A stretch of DNA of 64,000 bases from Actinomycetales bacterium (GCA_016710645.1 JADJVI010000027.1:49818-113817); one strand, 5' to 3'. Positions 19,061-26,878 are shown, counted from the first letter of the stretch. Notes: a model not told the origin generated them from the letters alone. Program-made: numbers and translations.

Positions 19061-20475
19061 GCGCGCGACCGTGTCACGACTGGTCGGTGTTGAAGTGGAA
19101 CTCGGATCCGGTGCCGGGAGACCCTGACCATGTCGAGCAGGCGGCCACGAACTACCGCAGCACGGCAACCGCCATCGACGGTGCCGCCAGCAACCTCCGA
19201 CGGCTGACGTCTGACTCGTGCTCGGTGGCGGTCGACGCCATCCTCAAGCAAAGTCATGAGGCTGCCGAAGCGCTGGCCAAGGTCAGCTCGCGGTACTCCG
19301 GCACGGCATACGCGCTGGCGGGGTACGCCCCGGAGCTGAGAGAAGCTCAGCGGATGGCCGACGAGGCGTGGCGCCTGGCCGCCGCTGCCGAGCCGAAGCG
19401 GCGGGAGTCGTCTGCTCGGGCTCATGACTTGTGGCTCGGGTGGCGCACGTCATTCAATCCCGACGATGCCGCGAACTTCGAGGAGCTCTATCACCAGCAG
19501 AAGGCTGCGGCCGAGACCCATGCCGGCGAGGTCGCTCATGCCAGACACCTGCTCGAGCAAGCAATCAAGAAGCGTGACGAGGCCGCGTCTGTCGCTCAAT
19601 CCAAGGTGCGCGACGCCTTGGAGCACAGCGAGGTCAATGACACCATTCTCGACTACTTCAAGGAGATCATCGACAAGGGCGCCGATCTCCTGTCGAAGAT
19701 CGGCAAGTGGATCTGGGACAACATTGACACCATCGCCCTTGTTCTCACCGTCGTCGCGGCGATCACTGCGTTCATCCCCGGAGTCAATGTCATTGCTCCG
19801 GCGTTACTCGCCATTTCGAAGGGAGCCCAGCTGCTCGCCAAGGTCAAAGCAGCGGTGACAGCAGTCCAGGCGGTCTGGAAAGGCGTCAAGACCGGCAACT
19901 GGGGCGACGCGATCGGGGTGGGTGTGGGTTATCTGCTCGGAAAGGTCGTAGGGAAGGTGGGGGGCTCGTTGGTCATGAAGGACAGACGAAGTATCCAGTC
20001 TCTTGCGCGTAAGTACATCGGCCTGTACAACGGGAAGCTGCACGGGCGAGTGACGGGAAACCTCAAGGTGATCGAGACCCAGCGGGTTCGCATGGGAATC
20101 ACAGAGCGAGACATCGCCAACCGGGTACTCCACGGCCAGGTAGACAACCGACGCGCGGTGCGTGAGGCGCTCGCGACGTTCAATCACTCGCCTAATGCCG
20201 CCTTTGCCTCATCCACGGTACAGAGAGTTGAAGCCACTGCTGGATTGATGAAGGGCACCGATCTTACGAGCATCAGGGGCGAGTTGTCCGAACTAGCCAA
20301 GCTGAGTGGTAGACCGACCGTCGTAGGGCAGCAGGCGCACAACGTGGCCGAGGGCGCAGCCTTCGTGGTCGAAACCGGCTTCGAAGAAGGCGGCAAGTTC
20401 GCCGTATCCCAGGTCCAGAAATACATGAACGCCTACCGGCAAGCCACCCAGACGTGTGGGTCAGGTGCACGATGA
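19057..20475 (+). CDS. Candidate type VII-secreted effector or polymorphic-toxin-like protein
   Basis: 472 residues; the ATG overlaps the upstream stop. The N-terminus contains WNSDPVPGDPDHVEQAA followed by an amphipathic helical region to ~residue 210. The (S)DP-x-PGDP-x-x-V style is common at the start of actinobacterial WXG/polymorphic toxins exported by type VII systems. A hydrophobic segment (about 225-255, VLTVVAAITAFIPG) follows. The C-terminal ~160 residues are unrelated to anything I recognise, and no toxin active-site motif is evident. The neighbouring gene could be its chaperone or immunity partner. The effector role is inferred. Confidence 0.6.
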   Translation: MSARPCHDWSVLKWNSDPVPGDPDHVEQAATNYRSTATAIDGAASNLRRLTSDSCSVAVDAILKQSHEAAEALAKVSSRYSGTAYALAGYAPELREAQRMADEAWRLAAAAEPKRRESSARAHDLWLGWRTSFNPDDAANFEELYHQQKAAAETHAGEVAHARHLLEQAIKKRDEAASVAQSKVRDALEHSEVNDTILDYFKEIIDKGADLLSKIGKWIWDNIDTIALVLTVVAAITAFIPGVNVIAPALLAISKGAQLLAKVKAAVTAVQAVWKGVKTGNWGDAIGVGVGYLLGKVVGKVGGSLVMKDRRSIQSLARKYIGLYNGKLHGRVTGNLKVIETQRVRMGITERDIANRVLHGQVDNRRAVREALATFNHSPNAAFASSTVQRVEATAGLMKGTDLTSIRGELSELAKLSGRPTVVGQQAHNVAEGAAFVVETGFEEGGKFAVSQVQKYMNAYRQATQTCGSGAR

Positions 20476-21125
20476 AGGCGTTCGCGATCAACCTGGCGCC
20501 CGGGTGGCTGCAGTTTGACCTGCTCGGCGATATCGATGAGCAGATCGCTCGCTTTGCTCGCAGTGTGTGGAACAACGCCCCCCCTGCGACGCGCGCGCGT
20601 GCCGAGGCCGCTGTCAAGGAGGGATTCGGCCCATTGTTCACTGGCTTGGCTGACGGAGGGGCAGTGGCGGTGATCCTGGCGGCCAAGCCATTCGACGGCC
20701 TTGTCGTTCAGCCGATGGCCGTCGTCATGCCGCTCAACGCGCCTGAGGGCCAAACGCCGCTGGACCTTATGGTCGCCGTGGCTGCATCCGATCCCAGCGC
20801 GACAGTCGTTGACCTTGACGACCTGGTCGGGCTTCGGGTGATGTCCGTCGCCGATGCATCTGAACGCGTACGCTCGGGCCTGACCGACGCCGCGGCGATC
20901 GTCGGCGCGACACTCGTGCCGGACGACGACGGTCGTAGCTTCGACGACGTCGCTGCCGCGGATACTCGCGTTCGCTACTTCATCGGCGACCCCGGTGACG
21001 AGGAGCGCTGGGTCGATGTGCTCATGAGCGTGTCCCACACCTCACTCCCCGGCAGCGAAGAGCTGGCGGACGCCTCTGTCGAGCTCTTCGACGCCATGGT
21101 CTCGACATTCAGGTGGGTGTCATGA
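20472..21125 (+). CDS. Unrecognised soluble protein of the secretion operon (1)
   Basis: 217 residues from the ATG overlapping the previous stop (ATGA). It appears to be an alpha/beta cytosolic protein, without signal peptide or membrane helix; the start MKAFAINLAPGWLQFDL is distinctive. It is acidic overall. By position it could be a chaperone or an immunity protein for the 472-residue protein upstream. It shares length and general layout with the next gene product, so the two may be diverged paralogs. No family assignment is possible by eye. Confidence 0.7.
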   Translation: MKAFAINLAPGWLQFDLLGDIDEQIARFARSVWNNAPPATRARAEAAVKEGFGPLFTGLADGGAVAVILAAKPFDGLVVQPMAVVMPLNAPEGQTPLDLMVAVAASDPSATVVDLDDLVGLRVMSVADASERVRSGLTDAAAIVGATLVPDDDGRSFDDVAAADTRVRYFIGDPGDEERWVDVLMSVSHTSLPGSEELADASVELFDAMVSTFRWVS

Positions 21126-21757
21126 CGGAAATCGCACCTTCCCTCTTCCGTGGAAACGCCCCTTGGCTACGGCTCCCGTTGGCAGAGGACCTGTCTGATG
21201 TCGATGGGTGGGCCCGTGAGGCGGCCCACCTGGTCGCCGAAGCGCAAGGGTTCACCGACGACAAGGACGCTCTGGAGCGGGTGACGTTCGGACTGCGTCA
21301 GCTGGTCGAGATCGAGGCACTACCAGGTTTCGTCGGGCGGGTGTTGTTTGCCCCCGACATCAACGATGGCTCCATTGTCGTCCACTTGACAGTCGCCGCG
21401 GTCCAGGCGGACAGCGTGTCCGATCAGCGCGCCCTGCTGGGGATTGACGACGTGGAGGCGTCGGCCGACATCAACGGTCAGGTGGACGATCTTCGGGCGC
21501 TGGGCGTGGAGGGTTACCAGATCCTTCGCGTGGACGAGATGGCCGCGATCCATCCCCCGCCAGGCGAGACGAGCAACGTCAAGGTCCTCGCGGCTACCCT
21601 GTCGACCGTCGTGCGTCGAGAGGTGCCCGGCCTCGGCGTCGTTGATGTCGTCGCCCTCACCCAATCCACCGAGCTGGTCATTGTGTTCGCCGCGCTCGTG
21701 CCGATCATCGACCTGCTTCTCGGTGACGACCTGATGCATGTCCTGGGAGGCGCCTAG
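21122..21757 (+). CDS. Unrecognised soluble protein of the secretion operon (2)
   Basis: 211 residues from the ATG that overlaps the preceding stop by four bases. It is acidic, with a mixed alpha/beta pattern and no signal peptide. The segment DVVALTQSTELVIVFAALVP near the C-terminus is hydrophobic but reads as buried strands rather than a membrane helix. Function unknown. Its coupling to the previous gene and its place just before the WXG100 gene suggest a role in handling secreted substrates. Confidence 0.7.
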   Translation: MTEIAPSLFRGNAPWLRLPLAEDLSDVDGWAREAAHLVAEAQGFTDDKDALERVTFGLRQLVEIEALPGFVGRVLFAPDINDGSIVVHLTVAAVQADSVSDQRALLGIDDVEASADINGQVDDLRALGVEGYQILRVDEMAAIHPPPGETSNVKVLAATLSTVVRREVPGLGVVDVVALTQSTELVIVFAALVPIIDLLLGDDLMHVLGGA

Positions 21758-21878
21758 GGCAGATGGCTCTCCTCGTCAGCGGCCGCCAACGATGCGGCGC
21801 TCTCATCAACCTGGCTCTACGGCATTCCGTCGATGCCATCACCACATCACGAAGTTCCCACATGGAAAGGTCACCACA

Positions 21879-22175
21879 ATGGCAAACATCAACGTTTCGT
21901 ACCAGGACATCGTTGCCCAGGCCCAGGCCCTGACGCGGGGCAAGGAGGAGATCACCTCCCAGCTCAACGCCCTGCGGAACCAGATCTCGAACCTGGTCAG
22001 CGGCGGCTTCGTCACCGACTCGGCGTCCGGCGCCTTCCAGCAGAGCTACGAGCAGTTCAACACCGGCGCGACCACGACGATCGGGGCGCTGGACCAGCTC
22101 GCGTCCAACCTCAACATGGTCGCCAATACGCTGCAGCAGACCGACCAGCAGTTGGCTCAGCAGCTCGGTAGCTGA
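21879..22175 (+). CDS. WXG100-family (ESAT-6-like) protein
   Basis: 98 residues, the normal WXG100 size. The start is ATG at 21879 with GGAAAGG 8 bases upstream. Two helices flank the turn SGGFVTDSASGAF, where Phe replaces the classical Trp of the WXG motif. The A/S-x-G-A-F and SYEQF pattern that usually follows is conserved. The C-terminal YxxxD/E export signal is not obvious (only NTLQQTDQ). It is the expected small helical substrate of the EssC-like ATPase. A 121-base gap precedes it and a strong terminator follows, so it ends the operon and may be made in excess. Confidence 0.88.
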   Translation: MANINVSYQDIVAQAQALTRGKEEITSQLNALRNQISNLVSGGFVTDSASGAFQQSYEQFNTGATTTIGALDQLASNLNMVANTLQQTDQQLAQQLGS

Positions 22176-22191
22176 CACCACTGCGACTTCC

Positions 22192-22234
22192 CACGCCGTA
22201 TGCCGTGCAGCGATCCTGCGCGGCATACGGCGTG
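22192..22234 (+). terminator. Terminator hairpin built from inverted CGGCATAC motifs
   Basis: Two 19-base arms (22192-22210 and 22216-22234) pair with a single G-U position around a 5-base loop. Each arm carries one copy of GTATGCCG or CGGCATAC. It sits 16 bases after the WXG100 stop. There is no T-run, as is usual in GC-rich actinobacteria. Confidence 0.8.
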
Positions 22235-22372
22235 TCGGCTTTACATTTGCGTCACAACTGCACTCACGACTTCCCCGGGCGTCACACCAGCCCCTAGAGT
22301 TGCGTCGCACGCTCGTGGCCTCCGCCGGCGGGGAAGCCGGCGGCGCGGGTGCTCGACGATCGAGGGAGTTCC

Positions 22373-22573
22373 ATGCAGCCAGAGCGCCAGCTCTCCGAGG
22401 TCCGGTTTCTCACCGTGGCCGAGGTCGCCTCGATCATGCGCGTGTCGAAGATGACGGTCTACCGGCTCGTCCACGGGGGAGAACTCCCGGCGGTGCGAGT
22501 CGGTCGCTCGTTCCGAGTGCCCGAGGACGCGGTCCACGCCTACCTCAGCTCGTCCTTCGTCGACACCGCGTGA
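22373..22573 (+). CDS. Excisionase-type helix-turn-helix DNA-binding protein (Rv0500A-like)
   Basis: 66 residues, almost entirely one MerR/excisionase-like HTH: FLTVAEVASIMRVSKMTVYR, then a wing GELPAVRVGRSFRVPEDAV. The start is ATG at 22373, with GAGGGAG upstream. A TAGAGT element at 22295-22300 could be the -10. In M. tuberculosis the equivalent Rv0500A stands beside the bS22 gene and the epimerase Rv0501, as here apart from a Crp-like gene inserted between. The regulatory target is unknown. Confidence 0.9.
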   Translation: MQPERQLSEVRFLTVAEVASIMRVSKMTVYRLVHGGELPAVRVGRSFRVPEDAVHAYLSSSFVDTA

Positions 22574-22589
22574 GTTAATCGACGCCGCT

Positions 22590-22634
22590 TTCCGGGGCGG
22601 AACGGCATACCTGGTATGCCGTTCCGCCCCGGAA
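22590..22634. terminator. Perfect 22-base inverted repeat, bidirectional terminator
   Basis: Arms 22590-22611 and 22613-22634 are perfectly complementary around one central base. The apex of the hairpin consists of CGGCATACC and GGTATGCCG. It separates the + strand HTH gene from the convergent Crp-like gene ending at 22690. Confidence 0.85.
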
Positions 22635-22689
22635 CGTTCCGCGGTTCCGGATGGGTCGCCGACGCCACGTCTCGCGCCGGTCGGCGTCG

Positions 22690-23391
22690 CTAACGGCCCG
22701 AAGCGCGCACCCGGCTGACGATCCGGCTCAGGCCGACGGGGGTGAGCCCGAGGTAGGTCGCGATGTCCTTCTGGGCGACCTTGCCCATGAGGTCGGGGTT
22801 GGTCTGCACGAAGTGGCGGTAGCGGTCCTCGGGAGAGCGGGTCAGCAGGTCGCGCTCGCGCTTCTGGGCGGCGGCCAGCTGCAGCAGGGTCATGACGAAG
22901 AACATCCGCGCCCACTCCGGATGGGTGATGGCCAGCTGCCACATGACCTCGAGGCTGGCGGCAAAAACCACCGTGTCATCGAGAGCTATCGCACGATGGT
23001 CGGCGCCCTTGCCTTCGGCGATGCCCAGCAGCGAGGGGAAGTCGGTGCCGGTGAAGGTTCCGGGGCGCCCGAAGGACGCAAGCTTGGCCATCGGCATCGG
23101 CGAAAGCGCCTGGTTCTCGCGGATGAAGCCCGTCGTCCACTCACGGCCCTCGCGCACGATGGCGGTGCGAAGGCACCCACGTTTGACGATGTAGGCGGCC
23201 GAGTCCTCATCGCCGATGTCGAACAGCAAGCCGCGCGCGGGCACCTCGATGGTGCGGATGCTCCCGGCATACGTCTCCCAATCGGGCAGGGTCGCCCCGG
23301 CGATGAACTCGAACAGGCCGCGCAGGCCGCCCAGCCCGAAGGGCTCCTGCACCGACCCCGTGGTCGGAATGGTCATTCCATGCACCCCCAT
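22690..23391 (-). CDS. Crp/Fnr-family transcriptional regulator
   Basis: About 233 residues. ATGs at 23391 and 23376 are both possible; the second has a better spaced GGGGG. The N-terminal cyclic-nucleotide-binding-like fold (PARGLLFDIGDEDSAAYIVK) lacks the Arg-Ala phosphate-binding cassette of true cAMP receptors. The C-terminal HTH reads QKDIATYLGLTPVGLSRIV. The run LLTRSPEDRYRHFV before the HTH and the YLGLTP helix are reminiscent of Crp-like regulators common in Bacteroidota rather than actinobacterial Crp. It is convergent with the HTH gene. Its ligand and targets are unknown. Confidence 0.85.
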   Translation of the reverse strand: MGVHGMTIPTTGSVQEPFGLGGLRGLFEFIAGATLPDWETYAGSIRTIEVPARGLLFDIGDEDSAAYIVKRGCLRTAIVREGREWTTGFIRENQALSPMPMAKLASFGRPGTFTGTDFPSLLGIAEGKGADHRAIALDDTVVFAASLEVMWQLAITHPEWARMFFVMTLLQLAAAQKRERDLLTRSPEDRYRHFVQTNPDLMGKVAQKDIATYLGLTPVGLSRIVSRVRASGR

Positions 23392-23624
23392 CGAATACCC
23401 AGGGGTGGTGGTTGGCCCGCCCCGAGCATGGCGTGAGCGAAGCCTATAGAGCATGAGCCGGCTGTGAAGGACTTTGACGCTGTGAGATCCACCCGGTCGG
23501 GCCGAGATTCCCCGGTAGGCTGACCCCAGCTCCGGTATGCCACCATGGTCCGCCGGCAGGCGACCGGCATCACCCGTGTCTATCGACGCGAATCTTCAGC
23601 AGTTTTCTCACGCAAGGATGACCT

Positions 23625-23723
23625 ATGGGTTCTGTGATCAAGAAGCGGCGCAAGCGGATGGCCAAGAAGAAGCACCGCAAGCTGCTGCGTAAGACGCGTC
23701 ACCAGCGTCGCAACCGCAAGTAG
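23625..23723 (+). CDS. Small ribosomal subunit protein bS22 (AURKAIP1/COX24-type peptide)
   Basis: A 32-residue, extremely basic peptide beginning MGSVIKKRRKRMAKKKHRK and ending in RRNRK. AAGGATGA is placed just upstream of the ATG. It matches the tiny mycobacterial protein encoded beside Rv0501 (Rv0500B) and seen as bS22 in mycobacterial ribosome structures. It is easily missed because of its size. A strong terminator follows at 23743. Confidence 0.95.
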   Translation: MGSVIKKRRKRMAKKKHRKLLRKTRHQRRNRK

Positions 23724-23742
23724 GCGCCGCCCTTCGGCACTC

Positions 23743-23781
23743 GCGGCCCCGGACGCGACCATTGGTCGCGATCGGGGCCGC
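23743..23781 (+). terminator. Strong two-tier hairpin after the bS22 gene
   Basis: Outer arms GCGGCCCCG/CGGGGCCGC and inner arms CGCGACC/GGTCGCG pair around a 3-base loop, with a symmetric 2-base internal mismatch. It lies 20 bases after the stop codon. Confidence 0.85.
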
Positions 23782-23782
23782 T

Positions 23783-23818
23783 GCTGTCGTCGCTGTCGTC
23801 GCTGTCGGCGCTGTCGTC
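23783..23818 (+). repeat. Short intergenic tandem repeat
   Basis: Four 9-base units, GCTGTCGTC three times with one GCTGTCGGC, directly follow the terminator and precede the epimerase gene. No coding function is seen; it is a likely slippage site. Confidence 0.8.
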
Positions 23819-23910
23819 GTCGCGGCCGTCCCTGAGCTCAGCGGATCGGGGGCGGGTGTCGCTACGCGCGAGTAGGATCGGAAGGACCAGTCCAGGACGG
23901 AGGTGTCCAG

Positions 23911-24972
23911 TTGGCCGACGTCGTGCTCATCACGGGGGTCTCGCGCTATCTCGGCGGGCGGTTCGCCCAGGCCCTGTCCGCTGACACCTCGATCGAGCGG
24001 ATCATCGGGGTCGATGTCGTGCCCCCGCCGCATTCCATCGGCCGGGCCGAGTTCGTCCGCGCCGACATCCGCAACCCCATGATCGGCCGCATCATCGGCC
24101 AGTCCAAGGTCGACACCGTCGTGCACATGAACGTGCTGGCCACCCCCACGTCCGCCGGTGGCCGGGTCTCCCAGAAGGAGATCAACGTCATCGGCACCAT
24201 GCAGTTGCTGGCGGCCTGCCAGAAAGCCACCAGCGTCCGGCGTCTGGTCGTCAAGTCGACGGCGGCGGTCTACGGCAGTTCGCCGCGCGACCCGGCGATG
24301 TTCACCGAGGAGACCGGCCCCAAGACCATGCCGACCAGCGGATTCGGCAAGGACTCGGTCGAGGTCGAGGCCTATGTGCGCGGCTTCTCACGCCGCCGCC
24401 CGGACGCCGAGATCACCATGCTGCGCTTTGCCAATGTCATGGGCCCGCGGATCAAGACGGCGCTCACCGACTACTTCTCGCTGCCGGTGCTGCCGGTGCC
24501 GCTCGGCTTCGACGCCCGCCTGCAGTTCGTCCATGAGCAGGATGTCACCGCTGCGCTGCTCCTGGCGGTCTCCGGACCCCCCGTCCAGATCGTCAATATC
24601 GCCGGTGACGGGGTGCTCACCGTGTCGCAGGCCGCGGCCATGGTCGGTCGCCCGACGGTCGGAGTGCCGTTCGCAATCTCCATGCTGGGGGCCGTCATCC
24701 GGCGGGCCGGCCTGGCTGATTTCTCCTCCGACCAGCTCTCGTTCCTGTCCTACGGGCGCGGCTTGGACACCACGCGCATGCGCACCGTCATGAACTTCCA
24801 GCCACGCTGGGACACTCGGGCGGCCTTCCGTGACTTCGCCGAGCACGCACCGCCGATCGTCCCCGGCGCCGACACCGCGATGGATCTGCTCGGCCAAGGT
24901 GCCGGTGGCATGATGCGTCTGGCCGGCGCCGGCGTGGGCCTGGCGTCCCGACTTCGAGAGGTGGTGCGGTAA
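23911..24972 (+). CDS. NAD-dependent epimerase/dehydratase (Rv0501-like)
   Basis: 353 residues. The start is a TTG with GGAGG 7 bases upstream, chosen because the Rossmann strand begins immediately (ADVVLITGVS). The dinucleotide-binding turn is GVSRYLGGR, a variant of TGxxGxxG. The extended SDR catalytic region is only loosely conserved (KSTAAVYGS in place of the Ser/Thr, no clean YxxxK), so substrate prediction is unsafe. M. tuberculosis has the same order, bS22-epimerase-acyltransferase. It is translationally coupled to the next gene (TAATG). Confidence 0.88.
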   Translation: MADVVLITGVSRYLGGRFAQALSADTSIERIIGVDVVPPPHSIGRAEFVRADIRNPMIGRIIGQSKVDTVVHMNVLATPTSAGGRVSQKEINVIGTMQLLAACQKATSVRRLVVKSTAAVYGSSPRDPAMFTEETGPKTMPTSGFGKDSVEVEAYVRGFSRRRPDAEITMLRFANVMGPRIKTALTDYFSLPVLPVPLGFDARLQFVHEQDVTAALLLAVSGPPVQIVNIAGDGVLTVSQAAAMVGRPTVGVPFAISMLGAVIRRAGLADFSSDQLSFLSYGRGLDTTRMRTVMNFQPRWDTRAAFRDFAEHAPPIVPGADTAMDLLGQGAGGMMRLAGAGVGLASRLREVVR

Positions 24973-26531
24973 TGCCCGACACCCCTCGTGATGCCTTCGC
25001 GACCGGAGCGGCCCGCGCGGCGGGTGAGCGTCGCCGTCGGCGCGCCACGCCGCTGGTCGGCGCCCCACCGGTACCGGTCGTGCCCGGACCGCTCGTGGGA
25101 CCGACCGCACCCAGCGCGTCTGACACCTCACTGACGCCAGGTATGCCGTCCGTCCCAGACCCGGTCACCGTCGCCTCCCCGGCGGCGGCCAGTGCGGGAG
25201 CCGGAGCCGCGACACCGCCAGTCCGCAAGCCGCGGGCCCCGTCCCGTCACCGCCCGGTGCCCCAGGTCACGCCCGTGCCCGCGACCGAAACCGCGGTCGA
25301 CGTCCGCCCGCGGACCCGACCGCCGGTTCGGCGGTTGCGCTCGGTCCCCACGCCATCGAGCGAGTCGACAAGCGGCCCCCAGGTCGCAAGCCCGGCCGCC
25401 ACTGCCGGCGAGGACCTGGCCGCCCGGGTCGCCGAGGCCCGCCAGACCAGCGCGAACAACGAGGCCGCGGCGGCACCGGCGGCCGACCGAGGCAAGACTG
25501 CGGGGAGCGCGGGCCGGGGCGACACGGCATACCGGCCGCGGTTGGTCCGTGATGGTGAGGGCCCCACGATCTCCGAGTCGCTGTTGGCCGCGGCGCTGAC
25601 CCAGCAGGAGCTCACCCCCGACATCGAGGACGTCATCGCGGCGGTCATCGGCGTGCTGCGCACCCTGGCCGCGGCCTCCGGGCTCGGGCCGGACGAGGTC
25701 GAGACCCAGGTGGCGCGCACGCTGGCCTTCCTGCGACGGCGGCTCACCGGCGAATACCTCGTCGACGAGTTCGGCTTCGACCAGGACTACACCGAGAACT
25801 TCTACCTGCCCGTGCTCCGGCCGCTCTACAAGCAGTGGTTCCGGGTCGAGGTGCGCGGCGTCGAGAACATCCCCGCTGAAGGCGCCGGGCTCATCGTCGC
25901 CAACCACTCCGGCACCATCGCGCTGGACGCCCACATGGTGCAGGTCGCCGTCCACGATGCCGAGCACCGCGGGCGTTTCCTGCGGCTGCTCGGGGCCGAC
26001 CTCGTCTTCCAGACCCCGCTCATCGGGCCGCTGGCGCGTAAGCAGGGGGCCACCCTGGCCGCCAACGCCGACGCCGAGCGGTTGCTCAGCAGCGGCCAGC
26101 TCGTCGGAGTCTTCCCGGAGGGCTTCAAGGGCGTCGGGAAGCCGTTCAGTGAGCGCTACAAGCTGCAGCGGTTCGGGCGTGGCGGCTTCGTCAGCGCCGC
26201 GATCCGCACCGGCACGCCGATCATCCCGTGCTCGATCGTCGGCGCCGAGGAGACCTACCCCCTCATCGGCAATGCCAAGCTGCTCGCGCGACTGTTCGGG
26301 GCGCCTTACTTCCCGATCACGCCGACGTGGCCATGGCTCGGACTGCTTGGCCTGGTGCCCCTGCCGAGCAAGTGGATCATCGAGTTCGGCGAGCCGATTC
26401 CCACAGCGCAATACGGCAGCGCGGGCGCCGACGACCCCATGCTCGTGTTCGACATCACCGACCAGGTGCGCGAGACCATCCAGCAGACCCTCTACTCCCT
26501 GCTCATGCTGCGGCGGTCGGTCTTCTCGTGA
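24972..26531 (+). CDS. Lysophospholipid acyltransferase family protein (Rv0502-like)
   Basis: 519 residues; the ATG overlaps the epimerase stop. The first ~200 residues are a disordered Ala/Pro/Thr-rich extension. The PlsC-type domain (about 285-500) has NHSGTIALDAHM as its divergent acceptor motif and FPEGFKG as the second conserved block. The fold suggests acyl transfer to a glycerolipid at the membrane. The real substrate of this subfamily is not established. Confidence 0.9.
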   Translation: MPDTPRDAFATGAARAAGERRRRRATPLVGAPPVPVVPGPLVGPTAPSASDTSLTPGMPSVPDPVTVASPAAASAGAGAATPPVRKPRAPSRHRPVPQVTPVPATETAVDVRPRTRPPVRRLRSVPTPSSESTSGPQVASPAATAGEDLAARVAEARQTSANNEAAAAPAADRGKTAGSAGRGDTAYRPRLVRDGEGPTISESLLAAALTQQELTPDIEDVIAAVIGVLRTLAAASGLGPDEVETQVARTLAFLRRRLTGEYLVDEFGFDQDYTENFYLPVLRPLYKQWFRVEVRGVENIPAEGAGLIVANHSGTIALDAHMVQVAVHDAEHRGRFLRLLGADLVFQTPLIGPLARKQGATLAANADAERLLSSGQLVGVFPEGFKGVGKPFSERYKLQRFGRGGFVSAAIRTGTPIIPCSIVGAEETYPLIGNAKLLARLFGAPYFPITPTWPWLGLLGLVPLPSKWIIEFGEPIPTAQYGSAGADDPMLVFDITDQVRETIQQTLYSLLMLRRSVFS

Positions 26532-26538
26532 CCCGGCG

Positions 26539-26832
26539 GTGAGCGGGCTCTCCCGGGACCGTTGGTGGCGACCCCGCGCCAAGCCCGCCCCAGGTGCCCA
26601 ACGGGTGCAGGTCATCAGCCGCCCGGGGTGTCACCTCTGCGAGGAAGCGCTTGCTGTCGTCGCGCAGGTCTGCGACAGGGCCGGTATGCCGTTCGAGGTC
26701 ACCTCGGTCGTCGGTGACCCGGCGCTCGAAGCCCAGTTCGGAGACCTCGTGCCGGTGGTGCTCGTCGATGGTCGCGAGGTCGCCCGCTATCGGATCACCG
26801 CCGCCGAACTGCGCTCCGCCCTGAATTTCTGA
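26539..26832 (+). CDS. Glutaredoxin-like protein (DUF836/Rv0508-like)
   Basis: 97 residues from the GTG at 26539, eight bases after the acyltransferase stop. The thioredoxin-fold pattern is clear: VQVISRPGCHLCEEA with a CxxC redox motif, then VPVVLVDGREVARYRI with the cis-Pro. In mycobacteria the homolog lies next to the heme genes, as here it lies next to rex-hemD. Likely cytosolic thiol-disulfide role. Confidence 0.88.
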   Translation: MSGLSRDRWWRPRAKPAPGAQRVQVISRPGCHLCEEALAVVAQVCDRAGMPFEVTSVVGDPALEAQFGDLVPVVLVDGREVARYRITAAELRSALNF

Positions 26833-26860
26833 CCGTTTGGTCCGCTAGACGGAACAGACT

Positions 26861-26878
26861 TTGTGCAACGCTTCACAA
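26861..26878. promoter_or_regulatory. Rex operator upstream of rex
   Basis: TTGTGCAACGCTTCACAA matches the Rex consensus TTGTGAA-N4-TTCACAA at 13 of 14 positions. It lies 69 bases before the rex start. A plausible -10 TACTCT (26885-26890) would place the -35 inside the operator, the expected layout for autorepression by Rex when NADH is low. Confidence 0.85.
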
